A stretch of 64,000 bases of DNA from Penelope pileata (lineage: Eukaryota; Chordata; Aves; Galliformes; Cracidae), in NCBI GenBank assembly GCA_013396635.1, contig WBMW01005920.1:31991-95990 (forward strand), given 5' to 3'. The first letter of the stretch is position 1; every line of letters begins with the position of its first letter. The translations under genes and the position numbers were made by a program. The notes beneath the pieces were generated by a model that saw nothing but the letters and a program-made list of their open reading frames with translations, was not told the DNA's origin and ran no database searches. This document shows, one piece after another, positions 24,966 to 36,419 of the stretch.

Positions 24966-25130
24966 GTCACAGAATCACGGAATCGTAGGGGTTGGAAGGG
25001 GCCTCTGGAGATCACCCAGTCCAAGTTCCTGATGAAGCAGTCCCCTACAGCAGGTCGCACAGGAAAGCACCCAGGCAGGTTTGAATATCTCCAGAGAAGG
25101 AGACCCCAGCACCTCTGGGCAGCCTGCTCC
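24966..25130 (-). mobile_element. CR1 LINE 3' end (antisense) abutting the CpG island
   Basis: The terminal repeat ('tcacagaatcacggaatcg') begins at about 24966, followed by 'ggttggaaggggcctctgg', 'gatcacccagtccaa', 'tgaatatctccagagaagg' and 'ggcagcctgctccaa'. This is the last 165 or so bases of CR1 on the minus strand, with a clean 3' end, so it is a standard 5'-truncated insertion. It sits immediately downstream of the island on the + strand. CR1 3' ends in chicken have been linked to silencer activity near the lysozyme gene, so this position could matter for regulation, though that is inference. Confidence 0.92.
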
Positions 25131-28100
25131 AAACAGGCACAGCCCAATGCTGCAGGAAGGGCTGCCCCGGGGCCAGGGCCCTCCAGCTGGGAGGGAAAGG
25201 TGCGCAGAAAGGCAGCGAAACAGCCACAAAACAGCCAGAGTGAGGAGCGAGCTGCAGGTCATGCACCAGCACCTCCAAGGTGTTTCGTGGTTATGTCTCC
25301 CGCTAGTCTCAGTCCAGAGGTCAGTGTTGCACGTTTGGGAGATAGAAGTTGGGTTTCTGTCAAGATGGACTTAAAGGAGAAAGGTCGTTCAAATGCAGCT
25401 GGCCTTCTGGATACAAGAAGTGAAGGAAAAAAGCACCCCAAAGAACCCAAACTATTGAAGTTGACACAGTCAAGTTGGTGGATGTCATTCAGAATTAGCT
25501 TCTTCTGTTTTCAGCTTGCTCATGGTCAGATTTGGTCCTGTAAAAGCATTTACGTCTCTTGTATCTTTATTTTGTTCAAAGGCTGAACGTAAAATGGTAA
25601 TTGCATTGGTCTATAATGGTCACCTAATACAATGTATAGGTAATTTTTAAAACAATTGAAACAGGAGGTCTGATTTCTAGGCAATGATGCAGAGTGAAAC
25701 CATTTGTCTTGTGTAATTTAAGATGAATGCAAGCATGTGCTTTTACAAGACCTATAAATACACTAGGCAGTCAACAAATAAATAAATATAAAAAAAAGCA
25801 AAAGTGTTTCAGATTGTGAGGCTCTTTGCCATAAATCGTACTCATGTAATCCTGTTAGAGCGGTGGAGTTTATCGTCCTCTTGTCCTGTCAGGAGCCTAA
25901 ATCACATTATACAGAATTGATTTTTAATTTAGAAATCAACAGCGAGTTTTTCAAATTGAGCTGGGCAATGAATTACTGAACCGAGGAGTGTCTGTGGAGC
26001 AGTCAGAGCTCCGGGTCTGTCGCTGCTTCCCAGGTCGGGCTGGGCTTACAGCAGCCCCACGGGGCTGACCTCCAGTATCGGTCGTGTTCTCTGTATGCAG
26101 GCAAGCACTGTTGCACGGTTAAATTTACAACAGAGCAGTAAAACTTGCATGTCTGGAAAACAGACTGAGCCCCAAGCATGTCATTATCAGTTTCAAAGTT
26201 CCTCGTTTTTGTGAAGAAATGTAGCAGCGTTGGGCTAAAGCTGTATGGTTGGAGGCAGATTGGTTCCTGCCAGCTGTCACTGTAATTCAGTGCCTAGGTT
26301 TCAGGCCCCAAGTGGATGGGATTTCTCTCAACACCTGGCTGTGACCATGGGATACCAAAAGGTTTCTTGGGATTCTCTGTCCATCATACCTCTCCGATTT
26401 CTTTCTCTCCTAAAGACCAATATAGGGAGCAAAAGAAAGTCTCAACAGTTATCCATGACCTCTTGCTCTCCTCTGTGCATTTGTGCTATTGACTGTCCAG
26501 ATGTACCACCACAAATAGTACTAGGGCTGCACCAGTGATCGGTTTCTGTCGATGGCAAAGAGAATGGCATGCTTAATTTCAAGCCCCATATGATTAAAAT
26601 AGTGCAGCAGTTTGGGAGAGGACAAGATGGCCAGCCCCGTAACTAGCAACAAGCTTAGCCCCGTACCACATGGATGTGAAAGAATAGATTAGGGCCTGGA
26701 GTCGTGGAGGCTAGGCATGCTTTCACTGCAGCGGAAAAACCAGCCGCTTCCTAAATTGTCTTGCACTTGTTCCTGGCAGTCTGAGCATTCCTTGGTTTTA
26801 TAAGGCCGTGTTGAACAGGTGACATAAACCCATCAAGCTGCTGGTTGCTCCCTCCCTTTATTTCTGCGCCGGAGGGGACTTGGGGTGTCTTTGCCACCTT
26901 CTGCCTGTGAGTCAGCCTGCAGCCTGTCGCCACATTCCACCTAGGTAAAGCTCTCTTACGCTGCTGCTCTGCTGCTATTGAGTGGGCTTGAAAATCTGTT
27001 GCAGTGCTGTAAGTGCCATAAGCCACAAAGGTTGGGCTTAACCCCTCACTGTTCACTCAGGGAGCAGCAGCTGTAGCTGGCACCAGTCTTGGCTGAGAGT
27101 CAGCTAAGACCAGCGCCTGCTTTAGGGAATTTCTCCACCCTTTTATTGTTCTGGTCTAAATTAGTATTTTTGACTTCGCACAGGACAGGGAAGGAGGAGC
27201 TGCACTCCTCTGCTGTAGCATGGCTGGAATACGCCGTGAGATGCTGCTGCAGTTTGCTGCTGCCAGGTGCTGGGTGCCATTTCTGGACCGGAACATCAGA
27301 CAGGCTCTGCACCTGTGAACTCTTCACCTGCGTTGCATGTCCGATGTTCTAGGAGGAATGCTGCTGTTGAGATTGGCATTAACATAGTTGCAAAGGTTTG
27401 TGCAAATTCCTTGATGTAGACTATCTACCTGTGAAAATTCTTTCATATTTGATTCGATTTCTAAAGAAGGTAATCATTTATATTTACACAGTTCTAAATG
27501 TGTTTTTGTTTTTGGTTCAAGTTACCCAGTGATTGGTAGGATGGAGAGCTTATTATGCCAAATGAAGTATTGTTAGGGCTGTGAGAGGCGATGCAGGTGT
27601 AAGAGCAGAAAGGAAGAATGGAGGAACAGAGGTGGAGAAAAGCAGACTGGGGTGTTTCAGGCACTGATTTGTGTTCACTGATTTGTGATTGAGGAATACA
27701 GGAGATTTTTATCCTGAGATTTTGAAGGAGGTGGGCAGATTGGTTTTCCAAAGGGCTTTAGCAGCGTGTGCTGAAGGTTAATGTATGGGACACATTATAG
27801 GCACATAGTAACTTGGAAACATTGAGACATTCTGGAAAACAATTGGTGGAATTGTTGTCCAATAAATCAGAATAAAAATAAAAAATAAAATACTGTGGCC
27901 TCCTGCAAACAACTTTTAAAAGAAACCTTCACCTAAATTCGTCCTTTCATTTTGAGAAATAAATGGTAGTCAAGGCCTCATCTTAGTTTTAGAAGTGTGG
28001 AAAAAAATGGCCTTTCATAGCAGCATCTCCTAACATTCATGGGCCAAGTTCCCATTGCTTATTGTACTGTGTGATCAAATTACAAAAAGCAGTTCTTGGA

Positions 28101-31100
28101 ATTAATTAGTATTTATTGCATGCTTACTTTTAAGCACTTTTAAGAACTAGGAGTTTAGCAAAGCATAGATATTTCTTTGAAATGTTAGTTAAGTAAGTGG
28201 GTAGTTTTTGTTTTGTTGTGTAAATTTCTTCAAGTGAAGCTGTTAATAAAATCATTGATTTTTGGGAGTCAGACATCTTACTTGGGTGTACTGCAAATTA
28301 CATATGAATCCTGTAGATCAGTGAAGAAGCAGTGTTAAGTCACCAAGTGGTGGATCTGTCATTTTTTCTTATTCCGAAGGAAGCATTCTACTTACACTTT
28401 ATGTTAAGCTTCAAAAAATTTTCTTCACAAATGTCCCATTTTGCCATAAAATGATAATGCGTCTCCAAATGACCGGGATCCTTGTGTTCAGTACTCACTT
28501 CTTTCTGCAAGATTAAGTATTCCATTCTTACTCAAACGCAAATAACATTTGCCTGCGATCTTGTGAAACGTGACTAACTACTTACACGTTACACTTTTAG
28601 CAAGTGTATAGAGGTTTTTTTTTTTTTTTTAATTGATTCAAACATTATTTGTGAAATGATTTAAAGTGAATTCTGAGACGACGTTACACTCTGACACTTC
28701 TAAACCTGTTGCTATTTACATTTGTGTCACAACCAGTTATATCAGACACACGGGATTACATTGTATAATGAAAGCCGTATTGCTGTACTCTAATCTTTAT
28801 CTCTTTATATCCGATCTCCTTTGAATTGCACATGAGTATTGCTTATGGTTACTTAAAATAACTACTGCTTTTATTTCAAGGGCACTGTTATGTATGGTGA
28901 ACACTTAACACTCAGCCCTGCTTTGGCACAGCTACAGATCCCGTATCCTTGCTTCTTGCATGATTTAATGTGAAAGCTGCACAGATACAGGTCTTTCATT
29001 TGAGTTTCACATTTGAAAAATCTGAAGCCTGTGAAATTGTACTCATGCAGAAAAATGTAATGCTTATCTTGAGCCGCTGTATTCTTCCGAGCGATTTGGA
29101 ACATACACTTTCTTCCTCACAAAGCAGGTCGCGCGTTCTTACTCGGAAAGGAAAGGAGCAAACAGCAAGAGAAAAAGAAATACATGTGTTAAAGCTGACC
29201 TGAACTACTTTTGGTTTTGACATCAATGCTTGAGTCATACCAAGCCTTTAAGAGACTTCTAACTTCATTCGGCAGCCAGTGGAAAGGAGCAGTTTCTGCT
29301 GAATTTGGGAGACTTGTACATGTGCGTGTTGGTTGTACTTATTAAGTTATTCTTGTACATTGTGTGGCTACCTCAGATAGCACTGTGGAAGAAACAATGG
29401 TATTATTAGCTGCAAAACCCAAGTTAGTGCAGCATTTAGAGAGAGGTGTTAGGGGGTTCTGCTGCAAATTCTGTTCTTTTCCAGTGCACGCTGAATTTTA
29501 GCTGAATATACATGCTCTTACAGAGCTTCTATATGTGAAGTGGAGCAGAATTCAGCAACTTCATTTTTACAGAGACATAGCAACTCCATGCATCATCTTA
29601 GTACGGCTCTGTGGGACCAGCTTTTCTAATGAGCCTCTCCCCTGCCCACCCCATTATTCCTGCTGTGTTCCCAGCTTCTCCTCCTCCTCATGGCTGGTTG
29701 GCAGTTCCTCTGCTCTCAGTGCGGTCCTTTCCTCTCAGCTCCCACCTTGCCTGAAGATGGACCACTTCTGCAGGCCTGTGTCAGTGCCCTTTGTTGTGCA
29801 TAAATCCCTAACAAATCTGAATTTTCCATGTTAGGTTGTTGTTCTTGCCCTAGTGTTTTGAGGATAATTATCTGCCAGTGCTCTGGGCACCAGAAAGCCG
29901 TCCCTCTTCATTAAGAGATGAATGTGTTGAAGTTTATTAATTTGGAAACAGCTCCAGGAACAAAATCATTCCTCAGTCTAGGATGCCAGACAAATACTTG
30001 GAGTGGAGCTTTGATCAGGATGGGGCTGTTCCCTGTTGTGGTGTTCCGCATCGCAGGTGAACATGAATGTTGAGCAACATCATCTAGAGATCTCAGAAAA
30101 TTGGACAGCCCTCAGGTGTGTTTGTTTTTCTCTTGGCATGCGCTGTATCTCTGTTTTTTATCCCCCGTCTTCTGTTTTCTCGTCACTGTTCCTTCAACTG
30201 GAGGCTGCAATCCTCTCAGGTCTGCCAGCATAACTGCAACTATCATTTTTTTTCCTGTACTTCTACACTTCTGCCAACATGATCACAGCCAGTTTAAGTC
30301 TCCTAACAGTTTTCTAAAAACTGAGATTTGGTTGGTACAACTTCACTAGGGAGTGACATGTATACAGTTGTGCTCACTGCTCTGAGGAAAGAGGTAGCCA
30401 CATGTGGAAGAGACCAGTGTCTCCTTACTTCACTTCAGCTCCAGCCAGAACACTCTGAATTTTCCTAAAATTCAGCATTTAGAAAACCCCAATGCAATTG
30501 CATTGATAGAAGAGGAGACAGTGGTGGTGGGGAGGAAGGAAAAAACAGTGGCCCTGGTTCCCTCAAGTGTGAGTTTCTTGGCCCTGCACGGATCTTTTCT
30601 AGCCCAGATCCAGATGAATACCCTTTTGTTCCTTCCTTGTTACCTGCTCTGCTCCACTGAAGCAGCTGCAGCCTTTTTGTTCTTCCGTAAGAATTGGTGC
30701 CAGGGTGAGCGGGAGCATCGTGAGTGAGCCAGCCCAGGTAACAAATGAAGAGAAGAGGCACCTGTGGAAAACTCATTGTTAGAATATTAAAAAAAGCATT
30801 AAGAGATGAAAGAAGCCTGGATTTACTGAAAGCAGCTTTGGCACTGGTTGATGATTCCTAGTATTTCTTGTAAGAGTTCTCAGTTGTTTGTAACCTCCCA
30901 GCTTCAACTTCTTGCACTGAGATTGTTCTTGGCAATTCTCTGTCTCACTGCTGGGACACTCACACTGTGCAAATGTGCTGTTCTCTCATGTGAGAAGAAA
31001 GTAACTGCCAGCTGATCTACAGAGAAGCACCTCGACCTCCCGACTGGGAGCAGTCGTTTGAGACTTAGCAAATCTCGCATGCTGATGTCAGGGATATGCC

Positions 31101-33610
31101 TTTTGCGGTATCTCTTAATAATACACCCACATTTGACCTGGTGGTGAGTAAGTCTCTGCACAGCCTCGCTTCGCATGTAGGGGCTTAGCTCATCTAAGCT
31201 GAGTTCTCCCCAAACTATCTGCATATCCTCCCACAAGCCCTGCTTGCCAAGCAGCCTGGAGATGCTCTGCTCCAAGGCTTCACAGGCGAAGCCAGCATTT
31301 ATTTGCAATTAGGTAGGAACGTACAGCTGGGATGGACCTCCCACCATGCAACAATCGTTGTGGGAAAGTGGTAGCGGCCCTTTCCTTCTCCACCCATTAC
31401 TTAAAAAGAACAAAAAAGTGCAGGGATGAATAAATGAGGACGACTCTGCTTCTGAGTTGCTCTCCTCTTGTTCTGTGAGCTGCTGTTTTGTCCTGCTCTT
31501 TCATCAGCACACTTCTTGAGGAGCTGACTCTCAAGTGGGGAAATGAGCAGAGTGAACCCCAGCCTGAGTCCCCTGCATGAGTATTTAAGCTGGGGATACA
31601 TCATAGCTTTTCAGAACTTTTTATGTTTGTATTCTTCAACAGAGGTGAAAATGCTGCTATATTCAGTAGAAAACTCTCTATATACCATGAACTCAGAACT
31701 GAAAACTATAAAAATGTCAATCAATTTTGTTTTTTTCAGAAAGGAGAGCTTAAAGGAGAGCTTTTATCAACATGTGTTTCTCCAAATGTTGAGTTACTCA
31801 AAAAAAAAAAAAAAAAAGGAGCTGGCAGATATTCCTTTTTTTTCCCTTAAATATGTAAGCAATTGATCCTGTTGTTTTGGAGAACTGCAAACCTGTGGGG
31901 GGAATATCAAAATCTTTGAATTTTTTTTTTTGAAGTAGCATCTTCGCTATTCTCTCCTTTAAGTCCTTACATTTCTTTAAATGGTTTGTGGCAGCCAAAT
32001 AATGTCGTGTAACTAGTATTTCATTGTTCATAGAATAAACTGTAAATAATGGGATAAAAAGATACATTAATCGTTCTCATAATAGTGGGACAAATTTAAT
32101 AATATGGAGACAAATACAGTTAAAGAAAAGAAGAGAAATATTAACCCAAAAATATGTGGCATTAAAGATTACCCTGATGTGGGTCACATGTTGCTTCCTT
32201 CTGCTTGTTTTTCCTTTCACTTTTGGTTAAAGTGAGATTTTCCAAAGCACGGGAATTTGCTTATCCTATTCCTAGTTCTTTCAAAACAGAGCCTATTGAA
32301 AATTAGACTGTCTGTCCTACACTGTCCCATATTTTTGCTTTTGTTTTCTAATTGGGAAGAAAAATAAAACATGGAAAGCTCCAAAATATTTGGGTTTTGA
32401 AATGTGAGCTTGGGGCATCTTTGATGGATCGTCCTAACACAGCTAGAAGGGACTCTATTGTTCTTTATGGAAAATGCAATTCATCCAGGGACTCCAGATG
32501 ACAGGGGGAAAATGAGGGGCCTAAACCATGACAAACTCCTGATGAGTAACGACAAACCATCCTGAAGCAAAACATTTAGATTCACTTGGACAGTTCAAAA
32601 CATTTTGGATTCTCTTTTATTTTCCCAAAGGGACATTTCATTGTTTTGGCATAACCAACTTTTTTCCTGTGGAAAAAGAAAATATTGCAGAAACCACTTC
32701 TCTATTCAAAAACATGAACAGAAAATTCTGGAGAAGCAATAGAGGGAAGATGTCAGGCCAGAACCAAGCACATTCAAAAATATTCTCCCTAGAGAGCATT
32801 AGGACTGCTCCAATCTGGCAATGAGAATTTTATATCATCTCCATATTTTACACTGAGCATAAAGGTAAATATATTTCATGGACAGTGAACATAACGTGAT
32901 GAAATCCATGTGGCATGACTTGATATGTTTCAACACATTTAAAATATGATGTTTCACAGAGGCCCTCAAAAACTGTGTTTGTTTAAAAAAATATAAAAAA
33001 ACTCTTGTGGAAAGCTCTTTGAGGTGAAAAATTACACTCGAGATTTCACAACTGTTTTGTTGGGACTTTTTAAAAAACTAAACACTGCTTTTGAAAAAAT
33101 AAGGGCCTACAAAGCAAAGGCTTCAGCTTTAGAAACATACTTTTATCTAAAGCTAAACATATTTAAAGCTAAATTTTTAGCAAAATTCTTTGTTATTTAT
33201 ATTCAGAGACATCCTGCTAAGTTCAGTTATAAAGAAAGGGCACAAAACCTTTTAACAATGACAGCGAGGTATGAGGTATGGGATGGAGTGCTCTTCCTGA
33301 AGCCTTAGGTCACTGGTAGTTAGGACAACCTGCCAGGCCATCCCACGGCCTTGAGTCTCTGATGGCACACAGAGACTGCAGAGTAGAAGAGAAAACCCTT
33401 GCCTTTCTAGAATTGGCAACCACCTCAAAGTTTATATTTCAGGGCAGCTCTGACGCTAAATGTGGCAATTTTTGCCCTGGTTTCTTTTTTATCAAGGCAG
33501 GCTTCATCCTGATGGTGGTGTGTAGAAGACCAGGCTTGTTATTTCCCACAGCCCAAGTTAATCACAGGCTTTGCTTAGAGTGATAAACAGGCAGCTCACT
33601 GAGTTTAAAA
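25131..33610. other. Non-coding block, G/T-biased on the + strand
   Basis: About 8.5 kb with no supported exon. The + strand is biased to T over A or G over C in several hand-counted lines (28201-28260 has A16 T29 G11 C4; 27541-27600 has G21 C6), the opposite of the region left of the CpG island. Simple sequence includes a poly(T) at about 28615-28630 and a poly(A) at 31800-31817. Frames at 25032-25586 (+), 30904-31308 (-) and 33024-33308 (+) are discussed elsewhere and have no recognisable domain. A segment at 26541-27080 has a promoter/LTR-like look that I could not confirm. Confidence 0.5.
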
Positions 33611-33672
33611 GCAGAAGGGACCATCAGATCAGCCAGTCAGGCTCTGAATATCACCACCACTCAGGTTTCACC
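33611..33672 (-). mobile_element. Ancient CR1/L3-like 3'-UTR fragment (antisense)
   Basis: A block reading 'agaagggaccatcagatca', then 'ctgaatatcacc' and 'aggtttcaccc', resembling the antisense 3' UTR of old CR1/L3 LINEs ('agaagggaccat…gatcatctagtctgacct…catttcaccc'). Short and diverged; assignment from memory. Confidence 0.5.
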
Positions 33673-36419
33673 CACACATGAATCCAGACCCAAGCATCCC
33701 ATGCAGCTCAGAAGGCACCAAGAGGTGGGGAGTTCCCAACTTTGGGTGGCAAGGGCTGAAAGGGAACAGCAAGCCCAAAAAGCAAAGCAACAAACTGGAT
33801 CAGGAATCTGCCTGGTATTTGTCAATGACCGCCTGTCGGCACATGGATCATGTGTCAGCTGTGTTGTACAATCACTTGTCTGGTTCTTGCAAGCATGCAT
33901 CATTTTTTTGTACTTTGTGTGCAGAGTTTTCAAACTGGGCTTGCTAGTCCTGATGGCAAGTCTGTGGGGTGCTTTCATACTAAGAACCACAGTAATACAA
34001 ACAAGCCTTGCTAGTCAGACATGCAAAACAATCCTTACAATCCTGAGCTTCATCACACCCAGACATTGAAGCCCCGGGTCATTGCAGACTCATGCCGGTA
34101 AATGCAGAAAATGCTCCACTTGCTTCATGATGTTTCCGAGAATGTCTATGAAGTCAAATTAAAATGGATGAGTGCATTTCATAGCCGAGTGCTTCAATTT
34201 GGAGCACTTTTCTCTCTTCACTAGGTCAGAATAAACGAAGTACAAATGGTTTCAGAGGTACTTCATTAGTTTTTTTAGCCAACATCATTTGACAAACAGT
34301 GCTGTTTATTAATACTTTCAGTGTTTTGATATATTTTTTCTCATCTTTTACTGCTCTTGATGAGATTTTTTCCATAATTGCTTTGGTTAGTCATTTCTGT
34401 AGGCAGCTAGGCAGCTGCTGCAGCCATTTGTTATTTGTGGTCGGCTCCAGACTTAACAAAATGCAACTGCACCCTCTTGTGGTAACTAATAAGTAGCTTA
34501 TTTTGGTTTCATGGTTTATTTTTCCTCAACAAGAAAAATAAAAACAAATAGCAGAAGTGTCCTGAGGCCACACAGCAACAAAGCTTCCTGGAGAACTTCA
34601 AAAAACTAAGCTGCAGCGTAGGAATGTCTGAGCTCCAGCAGCCTTTGAAGACAAACTCCTATGGTGAAGGGCTTCAAAGGCACCCTGGGAAACCTTTGTG
34701 CTCTTGACTTTTGGGGGGATTCCTATCATAATATATTCTTCAAGAAAAACTGAGTTAGTATGGCTATATGCATAGAAATGGTACGTTTATGACAAGTCTG
34801 AAGACAGTAATTCAGTATTAGTGTCCAGCGTGGACTTGAAAACTCGTTTATGCTCATTGCCTGTATGTATAAATCCATGAATTCTCTGTTTTCGTATGTG
34901 CAGTAATGGAAATAATGTTCTTGGAGGCAAATGTGCTCGTGAAGAGTGTAGGTGATTCTGCATATTAAAGGTTCAACTTTGAACACTTGTAAATCTCTAT
35001 ATGTCTTCTTTCTTTTTGCGACTCCTGTGAATACTATATAAAGTAAGTGCATTTAAATTCATGAATGCATTTATACGCTGTTCTCTGAGGAATGGTGGCA
35101 GGAACTCCTTCAACCTGTGAAGCAAGTGTATTGGCCTGTCTGTCTTCCACCTTGCAGTAAGTACAGGGACTCACAGAGAGACCTTTGTTCAATATTCCCC
35201 TAGCTTAAAAAAATTTGGAATTGTATATATGAACCTCCTTTTTCTGTCAAAGAAACCCAGTCTCTCTCTCTCTCTCTTTTTCCTACTGTTAGTGTGAAAA
35301 TGAGTTTCTTCATGAGATAAAATGAAGTAAATAAAGATTTAAAAAAAAAAATTGTCACCTCCTCCATAAGCAGTCTCTGAAGAAAAAAAAGGAAAATAAA
35401 TGCCAAGAAAGTAACAAAGTATTTGTGAAAACATCACTTTCCACGAGTAAATTTTAAATAAAGAATAGCGAAAAAAAAATAGCATTTTATTAGATGAAGT
35501 ACCCAGATGAATTAAGCTCCCCTTAATGCACCGGTCATTCCTACTGGGGCACATCAGGGGCAGTCATTCACAGTGCGAAGAATTAACCCAGAGCCTGCTT
35601 TAGTGCCAGTTACAAATATGGAAGAATTTGTCTTGGTCTCTGCAAATAATTAATACATACGTATATAAGAGGTAACTGTTGCACAGCACCATGACCCCTG
35701 CTCTATGAAGAATTTAAGGAGGTCAGCTGGTCTACCTCTTTATGCCCAGACGTTCTCTGGCTGCTGGTGTGCATGGCGGGGCGGGGTGGCAGGCCTCAAG
35801 ATGCCTTCTGGACATTGCAGTGAGGGATTTGTGGGCAGATACTCACGTTGCCTTACTAGTGATGGGATTGCTTGGCTTTCCGAAATTCCTCTGCAACCAT
35901 TGTGTGATTAAAAAATTATATTTCTACTTGTTTCTCTGTCATGCTTTTCTCTGTGCCTCAGAGGGCCCTTCTCTGTCCTCAGTTGGTATCAATTTCTGCG
36001 GTCAGCAATGTGGGACTTTAGGCCAGATGAGGACCTGAGCCTCATTGTTATGCCTCCAGGCTGTCTGCTCCTGCCCTGCATGCTGTCCTTCTCCATGCCC
36101 ACGGGAGCAGCTATTGCCTTGAGTCTCTGGCAGGAGGCTCACACCCTGACCAGCCTTGTGCTCCATGAGCTGTCACACAGCAAAGAAACAGGCCCAGTAC
36201 TCCCATGACTGTTGGCATTACCATTTGGTTATCTCTGCAAGGGCCCTCCTGTATGGAAAAACTTCTTCCTTGATCCCTAGGTGGACTGCTTTGTGCCTCT
36301 GAAAGCAAAGGGGTTCCCAGTCATGTGAGCTCACTCATTCTCCAGTGTGAGTGTGGATGCGAAGTTTATGCAGCTGCATCCCTCTTTCAAGCTAATTACA
36401 TCACAACAAGTGCTTCGGC
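33673..36419. other. Non-coding sequence with a TC repeat
   Basis: About 2.7 kb with no supported gene. A (TC)n tract lies at 35261-35277. Overlapping frames at 33661-34069 and 35705-36308 have no domain. A CTCF-like motif lies at 34469-34482 on the minus strand (listed separately). Confidence 0.5.
34469..34482 (-). promoter_or_regulatory. Candidate CTCF site (minus orientation)
   Basis: 'gcaccctcttgtgg' read on the minus strand is 'ccacaagagggtgc', close to the CTCF core CCASYAGRKGGCRC, with T in place of C in the second half. A motif match only; occupancy cannot be judged from sequence. Confidence 0.35.

Noticed and set aside
25032..25586. 184-codon + frame starting in the CR1 tail
   Set aside because: Its first third is antisense CR1 3' UTR and the rest has no domain, so it is a chance frame through a transposon.
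26541..27080. Possible LTR-like segment with a TATA-like word and PBS-like words
   Set aside because: No TG…CA ends, no flanking short duplication and no match to an LTR layout I can recall.
33024..33308. 94-codon + frame rich in K, F and A
   Set aside because: Looks protein-like at first, but repeats of 'aaagctaaa'-type DNA explain its composition, and no family is recognisable.
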